Below are positions 37,754-48,529 of a DNA stretch of 64,000 nt, piece after piece (the stretch's first letter is position 1; each line of letters opens with the position of its first letter). The DNA comes from Tetracentron sinense (lineage: Eukaryota; Streptophyta; Magnoliopsida; Trochodendrales; Trochodendraceae), in contig CM026557.1 of the NCBI GenBank assembly GCA_015143295.1, forward strand, positions 30,637,965-30,701,964, in the 5' to 3' direction. The notes beneath the pieces are model-generated. The model had not been told where the DNA came from. It searched no databases and was given only the letters and a program-made list of their open reading frames with translations. The position numbers and the translations under genes were made by a program.

Positions 37754-38379
37754 CTGCAACAGTAGAATATGATAGATGTATCATGTAAGTAATGTAACTT
37801 AACAAGTATTTTTTAAAAATATTAAAATGTAATACATGACATGTATACAGGTCTAAAATGTCAAATAGTTATGAAGTGTGTACGGCTGCTGCTAATATGA
37901 AAGAAATCCTAAAAACCACCGAATATCTCTCTATAACAATCATGTAATCTGATAGTGGCTAATGGCTATGGGGCACTAATAATGGTTTTAGCATTTAAGA
38001 GGGTATTAAACATTTTCAAATCATCACAAATCCTGTCAAACCCTTGTGTATCTTTGTCCATATGGTACAATATCCATCTAGAAAGCAACGCAGACAGATG
38101 GGTAGAACTTGGAAATGAAGTGATACATCTGAAATTTCAAAGCAATCATCGTTGATAACCACATTAAACACCCAAACCAGAAGAGGAATGAAGAAAAATT
38201 AAAATCTGCAGAAACTTCAGAGATGAGAATTAAGTAATTTTATAATTTCACGAAACACCTTAGTACCGGTACATACATAAATTAAGTAGTAATCAAATTT
38301 ATAAATCATGGGCTTCACCAAGAGCAGTACCTGGTACTGATTGAAGTATTATTGCAGGGAGAATTAAGAGTCATTCCTT
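37754..38379. other. Spacer, no gene seen
   Basis: No supported gene. The open frame at 37955-38155 has no recognisable features. Confidence 0.4.
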
Positions 38380-38700
38380 CACTACAAGAAAAAAGACTTT
38401 TAGCGGGGGCCGCGGCTGCCGCTAATAATCATAAAACCCGTCACTAAAGTATTTACCGGCGGCCAAGCCGACCGCCACAATTCAACGCTAAATGTGTTGA
38501 CGCTAAAATTTATAGCGGCGGCCAGCGGCTGCCGCTATGTGGTGGACCTTTAGTGGCGGCCAAAAATGCATCGCTAATAAGCCATTTGCGACTGATGTTG
38601 TGAACAATTAGCGGGGGCCATTGGCCGCCACTAAAACTTTAATCAAATTTTACCCAACTTTTAGCAGCGACCGCTGGCCCCCGCTAAAAGTCAATTTCAG
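38380..38700 (+). mobile_element. CACTA (En/Spm) terminus with GC-rich subterminal repeats
   Basis: Begins CACTACAAGAAAAAAG, the usual CACTA-superfamily end. About 300 bp follow, dense with degenerate copies of tttagcggcggcc and ggctgccgctaa in both orientations, typical subterminal repeats. The matching end (cttgtagtg) was not found to the right, so this looks like a single terminus of a truncated or rearranged element. Confidence 0.75.
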
Positions 38701-39097
38701 GAAAAAAAATATATATATATTTACTAAAATTTGTATTAATTCCTGTTAATTAACATGTATAAATAGAAGTTATACAAAAATGACATAACGAAATTCTGTT
38801 TTTAAAGTGATGCACATGTAGTGTTTAGCTATATATGTTCAATTTGGACTAGTCAAAAGGGATGGCACCCAAAACCAACAAACCTGCCTTCCAAAAAGGC
38901 CTTGTCACACAGACAAATAAAGTGCATACTGTTGCTGTGCAGCCATGTGGATATGCACTTCCGAAGAGCATGAGACTTAACAAAGTGGGGATTATGACCA
39001 ACCACCAAAGAAATTTGTGACATTAAATATCTTCTAGTTCTGCATTTGACCTCGGGCGCATGTCATGAACAAAGACACAAGGTTATGACAGGAGAAA
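38701..39097. other. Spacer left of the kinase pseudogene
   Basis: No confident feature. The minus strand contains GHNPHFVKSH and CAPEV-like strings that might be decayed kinase sequence or a partial duplication of the APE box, but the match is too weak to call. Confidence 0.35.
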
Positions 39098-40574
39098 ACA
39101 TTATGACCTCATGCGCCATCCAGTAAGGGCTTCCTTTTGATGACATTGGACCTGATTGCCCAGTGATCTGCAAATATGAAGCATGTACATAGATTTGGCA
39201 TAAATCAGGTTACCAATAGCACACTTCTAATCTTAAGAACACAGCATTAACAGATAATGTGTATGTGACATAATTTCAAGTGCCCTATTTAACGCTTCCT
39301 TTGAGCATGCACTCGACCACTAGAATAGGCTAATATAAGCATTTAAACTAGATAACTGAACCTTTATATGGGTACCTATATTGATTAAAAAGTACACGAT
39401 GTTGGAATATATTCAGAAACCAACCAGTATCGCAACCTAAGTTGTGAAGTCCTGTTGCTTGTTCTAATTCCATTCTCCTAGTATCTCATGCACTGGTTGG
39501 TATTCATTTGGTTAGACTACGTTTCAGGAAAAATAAAATCCAATTGCATGCACTTACATGTTTTGCCAGCCCAAAATCTGCCAACTACACATGCCCATTA
39601 GGGTCTATAAGTATATTTGCTCCTTTAATATCCTTGTACAAATAACGCAGTTATAAATGGTCTACCTTGGATTACAAATCAACAGTGAATGATAACTAGA
39701 GTCACCTATGGACAGTATTCTTAGCATGCAAATATGCCAGCCCCGACAGGATTTGTTGAGTATAACTACAAATTGCTAGTTCACCAAACGGCCCATAGTT
39801 TTTTAGAAGCTTATAGATGGAGCCACCAGACACATACTCCAAATACATATACAGTTTATCATCTACCTGTTCAAGGAATTTAAATTCAGAGAAAAAGATT
39901 AATAAAATTTGAAGCATCAATTGCAATTTAGTATTACTTTCTCTGCAAGGAAATTCCCAAAGTGCAACACTACCATATACCACTCATAGCATTATGCATT
40001 TAAAGAAGTTAAGTATTCAAATTTTTTGTTCCCATAAGCTCTTACATCTTGTGATCCACTTGCTACAAGTAAAATTACCACAACTTCTTTGTAGCCTTAA
40101 TAGAATGAGACAATAATCATAACAAGCGAACTTTTTCAGAATGCCAAAACCATGAAATAGAATGACACCAAGCTTGTTGAAATAAATTACCAGCATTGAA
40201 AAACCAAGAATTCAGAATTCTTAAGTAGAAATTAAAAAATACACCAAATTGGATTAAGGCGACACAGAGATTACCGTCTCAGATCCATATTACTGCACTA
40301 TATTCTGATGTCGCATGCAGCTCAATAGAGAAATTTCCTGTCAGAATAAGCACTAAAAAGTAAGAATGTCTATCAAAGCAACAAAATAGTTGCAATACAA
40401 CAAGTTGAAAAATTAATATTGCAAAACACAATATTCATCCTCCAGATAATTAACTTCCCTATAAATCTACTACAGAAACAACTTACTTGCCCCAACTGTT
40501 TTGCACTTTCCTTTGACTTTGCATCATTTGAAAATAGTGTAACCTCCTTCATTGCACACATTTCACCACTTTCA
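39098..40574 (-). pseudogene. YDA: YODA-like MAPKKK kinase-domain pseudogene
   Basis: Five exons of the kinase domain lie in order on the minus strand. Exon 40487-40574: ESGEMCAMKEVTLFSNDAK (the ATP-binding lysine is in CAMKEV). Exon 40276-40337: EISLLS...RHQNIVQ, a stop, then YGSET. Exon 39706-39866: VDDKLYMYLEYVSGGSIYKL through LAYLHAKNTVHR. Exon 39558-39632: DIKGANILIDPNGHV, a stop, then LADFGLAKH. Exon 39098-39167: ITGQSGP then KGSPYWMAHEV, with APE changed to AHE. Most junctions keep GT/AG, but the junction between HR and D appears one base out of frame. Two in-frame stops (a lost tyrosine in VQYYGSE, a lost lysine in VKLADFG), the damaged APE box and the missing glycine-loop exon and C-lobe mark it as dead. 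The sequence fits YODA better than MAPKKK3/5 (MCAMKEVTL, ETVDDKLY). Retained introns show it is not a processed copy. Confidence 0.85.
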
Positions 40575-41363
40575 CTAAAACCAAAGGAACAGATTAGAAA
40601 GAAAAATGCACAAACTCAATGAGAAATAGTGGACTAATATTAACGATTTCTCGAAGAATCACGGACAAGATTGTGCAATACATAAAAATAACTATGCCTT
40701 TCTATTTTTGAGTATGACTTGATTAAACAAGGAAAAACCTGTAAGTTCTATAAAAACTAAACATAATGATGAATTGATAACTCAGGGTCGGGGCGTGAAC
40801 TAGGAATTCAAACCGAGTAAATCCGATCGAGTTCTTTTTTCAACAACTAGTAGTTTAAAGTTTAAGATGCTCTTTTTGCTTTATAGGTAAAGCTGTAGCA
40901 TTTAAAACGGTGGCCACTTAAACACTTTTAATTGAAGCCTGTCTTGGGGAAAAAATGATCAAATTAATCATGCATTGTGCAGGAGAGGAACTTCCTACTG
41001 AAAACACTTGGTTTGGCATCCCCATCCCCTAACCCAAGCGCCCAACCTTCCCAACCACCCCCCTGCAAAAGGGTCCTCCTCCATAGTCTCTGACCAATCT
41101 ATAGAAATTTGCATCTAGAACCATTCTTGCTCATCTAGAAATTTGCCTTCTCCTTCTTATTGACTCTGGTTCTCACCTCTTCTCAGGAATAAATTGGCAA
41201 TACTATTCGGCATTACATTGCATTCAATGATCCAAAGGACTGATCACGAATAAAGTGATTGACATATAGGATAATGGGGCAGGCATACTAAGCGGTAGTT
41301 TTGTGGGTGTATAGTGTGGTAAAGTTGTGGCATGGTAGGCTTGGTAGCTCCAATAAAAGGTGA
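40575..41363. other. Spacer between kinase and MYB fragments
   Basis: I looked here on the minus strand for the kinase glycine-loop exon (GTFGHVYLGFN-like) and did not find it. Nothing else is supported. Confidence 0.4.
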
Positions 41364-41690
41364 TTTATTAGCTTGTGGGCTCAATCTAGGGAAGAAGACT
41401 TGTCACTCAAAAACTGGGTAGAGAAGTATGGTGAAGGGAAGTGGAGGCACATCCCTTCTAGGGCAGGCAAGTGAATAATTCTCCCATTTTCCATCTGTAT
41501 TAGTTGATAAGATGTCAATCATCAAATAAGAAAGTTAGTTGATGGGTTTCGATTTGCAAGGCTCAATCGGTGTCGTAAGAGTTTCAAGTTAAGATGGCTG
41601 AACTATCTTCATCCCAATATCAAGCGCGGTGACTTCGCCCCTGATGAGGCTGATCTCATTATCAGACTCCACAGGCTCTTGAGCAATAGG
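41364..41690 (+). pseudogene. R2R3-MYB fragment (R2 and start of R3), subgroup-6-like
   Basis: Two segments of a MYB DNA-binding domain separated by a short intron. The first, to about 41468, reads WAQSREEDLSLKNWVEKYG then EGKWRHIPSRAG: repeat R2 with its spaced tryptophans. The second, 41561-41690, reads [19 protein letters not shown] then [20 protein letters not shown] and LSNR. The string resembles anthocyanin-type (PAP1/MYB10-like) MYBs. The usual start, KGAW, is replaced (ISLW) and preceded by a stop. The intron junction is either a frame-keeping GT-AG site that adds a lysine or a one-base shift. The third exon, with the rest of R3 (WSLIAGRLPGRT) and the activation region, is absent. Most likely a broken or partly copied gene. 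Confidence 0.8.
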
Positions 41691-42486
41691 CAAGGGTTTT
41701 TTTTTCCAAGGAAAGAAATAGAATAAGAAAATTCAAAAGCATTTTGTATAACAGGCCATTTTAAGTACTACTAAAAAATATGTTACTTGTGGTTGTTAAC
41801 TGAGTCTTTGTAATTCCTTCTATTTCCAAGTAAAAAAAGAACAAAAAGAAAAGAAAGGGAATGTGTGTCAATACCACCCTGAAATATTGTTCTTTTTACT
41901 ATGTTTTTTAACACTTAATTTGATGCATCAGAATAGAAAATCACTTATACCAGTATTAGAAGAAAAAAACACAAAATTCAATGGGAGCATCAAAGGACAT
42001 CAATTTTTTCTTTTCTTTTCTTTTTCCTTTTTTTTTCTTCTATGTTGTTCATTCAAATGTAATTATTTTAAAAAAATTGCAAAACAAACAAAAAGTTCAA
42101 TGGTGAGCATCAAAGTACAAGCATTAATCTGCTTCTAACATTCCTCTACCTTTATCATCGTGCAGTTCTCAATTTGCAAAGGCCATGCTATCCAATACCC
42201 TCACAGTCTCACCTCTATATCAAGGAGATTAACCCCTCCAAATGGTTTAATACTCCAATTGAAGTCTACATAATTCAGAAAGCATCAATCAAACCACATG
42301 TTTCGGATAATAAGTTCTACATATGAAGAAAAACAGAATCCATAGCTCAAGAAATCATAGAAAGAAAAATTGCTAAACAAAAGATCAGACTAAACAAATA
42401 TCAAAGCAACATGAGACGAAAGAAACCGTATCACTCAATACAGAACCACACAAAAACAGAATCACAAATGGAGATAGAGAAATCAC
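41691..42486. other. Spacer with T/C-rich tract
   Basis: No gene seen. A pyrimidine-rich run lies near 42003-42045. The MYB third exon was sought here and not found. Confidence 0.4.
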
Positions 42487-42561
42487 CCGGTGGCAATTTT
42501 GTCTGTAGAATCTGGCATCAGTAGAAGACGCAAAAGAATATTTCTCAGGTTCAGAGGCCAT
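42487..42561 (-). CDS. Possible first coding exon of an unidentified gene
   Basis: On the minus strand an ATG at 42561 opens 25 codons, MASEPEKYSFASSTDARF then YRQNCHR, up to a potential donor (gtgatt). The ~800 bp upstream contains several short pyrimidine-rich and aaaccctag stretches reminiscent of plant 5' UTRs and promoters (for example 43090-43270). I do not recognise the protein and see no second exon within the kinase area. It could be a real gene's first exon, or chance. Confidence 0.3.
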
Positions 42562-43626
42562 GAATCGCCATTTCAAGTTGGATACTTGGATTTGAGCTTT
42601 CCGTGAAGAAAACTGGAATTCGAAAATGAATAATGGTGACGAATCAAGGGAGTTAGAAGGGGCGAAAGAGCGAGGATTCGGTATGAACAGAGCATTGTAA
42701 AACCATAACCTCTCTTGAAAATACAAGTATCCTGGTTTCATACTTTCTCGTTCTCAAGTATCACTCAGAAAAACAGACCAAACAATGAAAGAAAATCCTA
42801 AATCTATAACAGAAAATTACTCAAAACAATAAAATCGTGAACATTAGCTAGAATCAAACACCCGATTCTACCATATCCGAACCAGAAAACAGATTTCACA
42901 CTAAATAGAATAAAATAACTTCAAATTCCCGTTCAAACACCCGATCACACTAAATAGAACAAACAGATCTCAACATCTCAAATCCAAGCATTTCTCCCAA
43001 GAAAGAAAAACAAAAATTGGTGATCACGATCGTTGAAAAAAGAATGGAACAGATCTCACCTTGAGAGTTCGTTGAAAAAAGAAGAAAAAAAAACCCTAGA
43101 TGTTCGATCGTTGAGAGCTCAAATCGATTTTAACCCCTTTCAATGCGATAACGAGAGATGACCGATCGTTGCCGGATAACGCAGAAAGGATTGCTTGATC
43201 GTTGCCAGAGAACACCAATCAGAGAACTCGATTTGGCCAGAGAATTGAAGTAGAACCCTAGAATGAGATGGGAGAGAGAAAGAGGAGAGGGAATAGAACT
43301 CTCCGACCGTTGCCTATGAACGCTCCACTGATTTTACATTCAAAATTATGAAAATGGATACGAGGTCTGCCCATGATATTCCGACCGTTGCCCTTTGAAA
43401 ATGACTACCCGAGGAGTATAGATAAACAGATTTCACTATTCCCCTTTTCTCCGTTTGAACTTTGATGGGTGTATTCAATCATCTAATATTCTTCCCCAGT
43501 AATGTCATCTTCATTGCACACCATTTTGAGACCCTTTTCTGACCTGTCATTACCAAGTGGCTTTCAGGGGGGGGGGGGTGTAACAATAGAAACGAAATGT
43601 ACCAACGAGAAGTAAAGAAAAAAGGC
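42562..43626. other. Promoter-like upstream stretch, no other gene
   Basis: Contains repeated gatcgttg and cgttgcc motifs (about 43030-43400) and a G run at 43567-43578. It may hold the 5' UTR of the possible exon at 42487-42561. Nothing else is supported. Confidence 0.3.
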
Positions 43627-43915
43627 CTTGGCTTGCCTCTGGCGAAGCCAAAAAGGGCTTATCTCGGGGTTCCATAAAATAGGTGACATGTGGTGGAGAA
43701 GTAGAATCATGGGCCCATGATTTTGACTTTTCCACACACAAATAGACATGTGACGATAAGTGTGTGAGAATAAAGGGGAGAGATATCAAATGGGGAGAAG
43801 TCAAAAATCATGGGGAGAAAATAAATGACTTCTCCCCATTTTTCTGCCAACTGCCGCACAATGTATGGAACCCGAGAGCCCCTTCTGGCTTCGCCAGAGA
43901 TAATCCGAGGCCAAG
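43627..43915. mobile_element. Mutator-like MITE, copy 1
   Basis: Starts CTTGGCTTGCCTCTGGCG and ends CCAGAGATAATCCGAGGCCAAG-like (key bases ctctggcgaagcca inverted as tggcttcgccagag). The terminal inverted repeats reach about 65-70 bp and include ggttccata/tatggaacc. The interior agrees closely with 52164-52468 (ggtggagaag, atgattttgac, cacacacaaat). Flanking 9-mers aaaaaaggc and aaaaaaata are a weak 9-bp duplication. No coding. Confidence 0.8.
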
Positions 43916-44322
43916 AAAAAAATATGAAAAGCAAAGAAGACAGTGAGAGATTATGGCAGGGAGCATGGAGCATGAAGCATGAAGCATGAAGCATGAAGCA
44001 TGGAGAGATAGGGATGGGAAGGGGAGGAACGTGAGAGAAAGATGGTGAGATGTAGATTTTGATCGGGCTTCTCTCCTTTATTCAATTCCATGGCCCTATG
44101 CATTTGTCAATTAAGACCCTCCTATAATGGATTTGAATTCCACTTAATTAGTCTAAGAAAGCAATCATTCAATTCAGTAGAGAATTGATACCGAACTTTT
44201 TTAATTGCACCCAAACGATATAATTAAAATTACAGGAAGGAATTGACAATTCCCTCCAAATCCACAAATACAAACACACCCTCACTGTTAAGTGTTGAGT
44301 GAGAAAAAGAGACTAAACTACC
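43916..44322. other. Spacer with 7-bp tandem repeat
   Basis: About six units of (g/a)agcatg lie near 43961-44003. The rest has no supported feature. Confidence 0.6.
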
Positions 44323-44813
44323 GGAACAGCAATAGTCCCCTCGTCGGTAGAGGAGGGGACTATTCCTCCTCGCTCTCACATAGCCGACCCTTTAACTCCC
44401 GTTTAACTCGGGTTAGTTTATTTTAACTCTTTAGTTAAATTTTTTTATTATATTTTTCTAAAAACCAGGGTAGATGGGTGAACCCAAAGGGTGGATGAAT
44501 CTTAACCACAATTAAATGGGGTTAGAAGGGGGACACATGGCAAGAAAATGGGAGCCGAGACGCCCCTCCTCACATCTCGGCTCTCATTTGCTTGCCTCGT
44601 GTCCCCCTTTAAACCTCATTCAACCGTGGCTAAGATTGATTCACCCTTAGGGTTCGCCCATCTACCCTTGGTTTTTAGAAAAATTAAATTAAAAATTTTT
44701 AACTATAGGATTACAAATATTTAACCCGAGTTAGAGGCAGCTGAAGGGGCGTCTGTGTGAGAGCAAGAGCAATAGTTCGCTCCTCGCTAGTGGAGCGAAC
44801 TATTGCTCTTTCC
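44323..44813. mobile_element. Long foldback element with hairpin tips
   Basis: The two halves are inverted copies over nearly the whole length: left ctaaaaaccagggtagatggg pairs with right cccatctacccttggttttta, and gggggacac/gtgtcccc meets near the centre (about 44560). Each tip also forms its own hairpin: aatagtcccctc/gaggggactatt at the left, aatagttcgctcc/ggagcgaactatt at the right. No coding and no clear target duplication. Related sequence occurs at 52970-53240. Confidence 0.8.
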
Positions 44814-45989
44814 CTAAATACACATCGGGTCCTTTGAGAAACCCAAAATACAATTCATTATAAGCTACTTTTATACACCCCCAAACACCCTTTTAGGACT
44901 ATTTTATCCTTATATCATAATAAAGAGTTTAAAGATGAGGTTTTTCCCTGATTGCCTCTATAATTTGGGATTACCTCTATAATTTGGGATTGCTCTCAAA
45001 ATACACAATTTTTAAAAACCATTCTTTGAATGCCCCCACACACATGTGAATAAGTTCGTACATGCGAACTTTTTCTATTTTATCCAAACCATTTGAAGGA
45101 AAGATATTTGTGTCCCTTCCATTTTTCCTCAACCATAAAGAGCTTCCTTCGTTGATGAATAAGAGTTCCCAAAATTTTTATTACCTATTATTTCGACTAA
45201 GATTTCCACAAGAGAGCTTCATTCCTCTAAACTACTAAACACGACTATAAGAGAACGTCATTAATGGAGAAAAAACACTCATTTTCGGATTTCTTTTATT
45301 TTTTTATATAAAAAATAATAATTTAACCTAAAGAAAAATGATTATAATCATGGCATTTATAATTTTAAACCTCAAATCTCATGTTAGATGAGTTTACATG
45401 TATTTTATTTTGCATTTTTAATGATTTACAGTGTACGGTCGATACTCATTAAGTCGGGTCGATACTTCGTATTGATACTGGTTGTGCTCTAAGTTTGAAA
45501 GCAACTTGTATCGATATGGGTATTGATATGTATCGATATGGGTACTTAGGGCTATTTCACCTTAACCGAGGTCATCAACCTCGTAGTGTTTTCCAAGTAC
45601 CAAATATATCCCACATCGACTATGTCCACAACACTAGTTTACTGTTCCAGATAACTATTCAAGTTCCATCCTTGAATCCGCAGATTCGAACGACTGGGCC
45701 TTCCCCTGTGAACAACTTTTACCCTTAAGTCCACAGACTCAATTATCAACCAACCAAGGCTTCTCCTGATTACAACCAAACATTGGGTATACCAACCCAA
45801 ATGACCTTGAATCCGTTGATTCAAAACATCACCCCGGGTCTTCACCTGTTTTCTGTATGGAACCCCACGCCCTCACGAGCTAAGTTCGAACAAGAGTACT
45901 AATGTGAATCGAGTTTGAGCTGAGCTCGAACAAGAGTATAAATTAGCGAGCTGAGCTCGAACACCCCACAACTCGGCTCGTTCGGCTCG
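44814..45989. other. Spacer with short repeats
   Basis: Contains direct repeats tataatttgggattacctc (44961-44995), a cluster of tcgatac/tatcgatatgggta motifs (45432-45555) and gagctcgaacaagagta repeats (45870-45965). Such motifs are common in DNA-transposon ends, but no complete element with both ends was resolved. No gene seen. Confidence 0.45.
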
Positions 45990-46195
45990 ATTATCATCCC
46001 TACCCCTGTCCTAAGACGGTTACCTACTTTCTAGGTGTAAGCCAAACAATCATAAAATTCAAGGGAAATGCTTAAGATTTTCAAAGTATGCTAACCCAAG
46101 AAATGGGAAAATTCTATTCTAGGGGTCAAACCCAATGGTTGGGCCGCCTACATACTCACCAAAGCGGGATCAGACCGATGTAGTTCTCCGCGGGA
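45990..46195 (+). mobile_element. Tat-like LTR 3'-end fragment
   Basis: Matches the LTR end at about 32940-33135 in the same order: ggttacctact, gggtcaaaccc, gcctacatactcac, gggatcagaccga. The similarity stops before the primer-site string, so this is a partial old LTR. Confidence 0.6.
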
Positions 46196-48155
46196 GAATA
46201 CCGTAGTTTATACTCGTTGCGGAGTTCGGGTAGCTTTAGGCTCGTTTCTGAGCGGGATAGTTTAAGAGATTGTTTCAGAGCTTATGGTAGTTTTAGGCTG
46301 ATTCTGGAGCATGGTCTAACTGGGGTTAATTACATTTTGGTTTTTTAGATTTTATATAAATTTTTTGGTTTTTCCAATAGTAGTTTAAGCTCATTGTGAA
46401 GCAACTAAGGTTGAGGGAATTAACCGGGGCTAAGTTTAACCCTAGTTAAGGTCTAGGGTTAGGTCAGGGGTCTGAGTGGGGTCCAAAATTAATTGCATGG
46501 CCTAGAATGGCCTCTTATAGGGTCTGGACCCAAGGCAATGTTGTTTTTACAAAAGTCTGGAATTGGCAGCAATCTCAGTGCCGCCAATTACAATTCTTTA
46601 TAGAATTGGAATGTCGGTACTGGAATTTTTGCCAATTCCTGGCTTTTCTGGAAAATGGCATCGCGGCCATGGGGAAATGTGTTTGGGACTCTAGAAGGTC
46701 TCTGGACCCATGGGTCAGCTCAGGGGCCTGTTCGAGACCTAGGCAAGGTCTAATTGTGGTACAAGAGCCAGGTGGGTGGTCTGCAGTAAAGCAACACAAG
46801 GAAACAGGAAAGTCCCAGAATGTCGGTATACTTAGTACTGACATTCTGGAGCTTTTCTAAATTTGCCAGAATAATGAGATGGCCAAGGGTCTAAAGGGGC
46901 ACAAGTGGTGCCTGAAGCTAGGGGGTCCAGGGGAGGTGAACCCGGGGTTCTAGAGTGGACCAGAAGCAAAAGCAGGCGAGGGAACTACTATTCTGGGTGG
47001 AGCCCAGAATGTCAGTAAGCACAGTACCGATATTTTGGACTTCTTCTAGAAATCACAATTTCTCCTCTGGTCGTGAACCGCGACATATCCAGCGATTCCC
47101 CTATGAATTTAGGGGTGCTTTGGGAGGTTGGAGGAGTTCTACTGAGAGCTTTAAATTAAAAAAAGGGTATGAGTAGTAATATGAACAACAAAAAGAAATG
47201 AGAGTGGGGAGGGAATGCCTCCCCTCCTTTAACCATGAGGGGTCCCCTACATTACCTTGACTACATAGGGGGGCCTTGATTCTTCAGGGTGGGGGGTCTT
47301 CCTTCCTAGCAGCAAAACAGAAACTGAATAGGAAAGGCGAGAAGGGCAGGGGTTGGGCAAGGAGGGTCCTACCCTTCTCTTTTGCATGTTCAAGCTCCAA
47401 GGATGGGGGGTGCCTCAAGAAACCTTGGACTATTAGGTGTTTGGGCACAAAGGTCACTACTTACTAGAGTCCAAGTCCCTTTCAAAGGTAGGGGGAGGGA
47501 TGTCACTCACGTTGAGCTTTCAATAGGGATTTTCTATTGGGATTTTCTAGAATTCTGGAAGTGGGCTCAAAGGGGGGAGATGGTGGGGGGGGGGGGGTAT
47601 TTATAGGTTTAGGGAGGTTCGGGTAGTCTTGTAAATTGACAAGGGGTTAGTGAGGCAAAATGGAGCTATTGGAGGTCAAACTGGAGGTGCAAGCCTGCTC
47701 TGCACACAGTCCGGGAATTGCGGTAAACCCAGTACTACCATTTTTGGATTCAAGCTAAATTGGAAATGTTGGTAATTATTTTGGCGACAATTTTGAATTT
47801 TTCTTGAAACAAGGTCTGGCAAGCCTAAAAATGTTTGTGCGCACTGTAGCCTTTCAACAAAATGGAAATGTCAGTAGAGTGAATACTGACATTCCCGGAA
47901 CTTTCAAAATGTTGAATTTTTGGCGGGCCCCAGGGCCTGGCTTGAGTATATGGGTCTGGTCTTTGATTCTTGGGGACTAAATTTCACAGACATATGGGCT
48001 TTGGTCTTGGGTTTTGAGTTTGGTCAATGGGCTTGGGTCTCAAGTTAGGTTTAGGGCTTGGTTTAGAGACTGGGCTAGGCCTAGGATTTGATGGGCTTGG
48101 TGCTTGGAGCTTTGAGAGAGAGAATGAGAGGGGGTGTAAAAATGGGGTGCTTACA
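46196..48155 (-). mobile_element. Tat-like LTR 5' portion (fossil), minus strand
   Basis: On the minus strand it starts TGTAAGCACCCC at 48155, a TG end; a related start recurs at 53811 (tgtaagcaccc). The body holds several spaced palindromes with arms like ccagaatgtcggta and a 7-base loop (46815-46849, 47004-47037, 47711-47746, 47864-47895). No polymerase domain. Open frames such as 46507-46860 overlap these palindromes and are not convincing proteins. Classification is inferred from the end sequence and from the fragment at 56990-58372. Confidence 0.55.
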
Positions 48156-48529
48156 ATAATAAAATTATAATTTATAATAAGGTTAATGTTAGCAACACTC
48201 TCTTTTGAAGCTAATTTTATTTATAATAAGGTTAATGCTAGTGCACATGTAACCTTATGAAGAAAGCAAATTTAAAACGAGTGGAACTAACATTACTTTT
48301 TTAAGTTAAAACTTAAGAGCCCTTCAATTTATAAACTTTTTCAGTACACTTCAATTAACTTCCACTGAAGTTATGTATTTTCCCAACACTTTATTTTTCT
48401 ATTTCGGTCAAAGTTTACCACGAAGTCCAGTATTTTTAAAATACAAGTAAATTTCACTTCAGACACCTTAATTGGAAGTCGACTCAATTCGGTCAACTTC
48501 GTCCGAATTGAGTCGATTTTTACACCATG
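48156..48529. other. Spacer, no gene seen
   Basis: AT-rich. aataaggttaatg occurs twice (48176, 48224) in a short direct repeat. Near 48480-48520 gtcgactcaattcgg and gaattgagtcgattt form an inverted pair. Confidence 0.4.

Noticed and set aside
38700-39000. Second end of the CACTA element
   Set aside because: No cttgtagtg was found to the right, so the extent beyond about 38700 is not supported.
46507-46860. Frames of 117 and 89 codons on opposite strands
   Set aside because: They overlap each other and the spaced palindromes of an LTR fragment; no domain is recognised.
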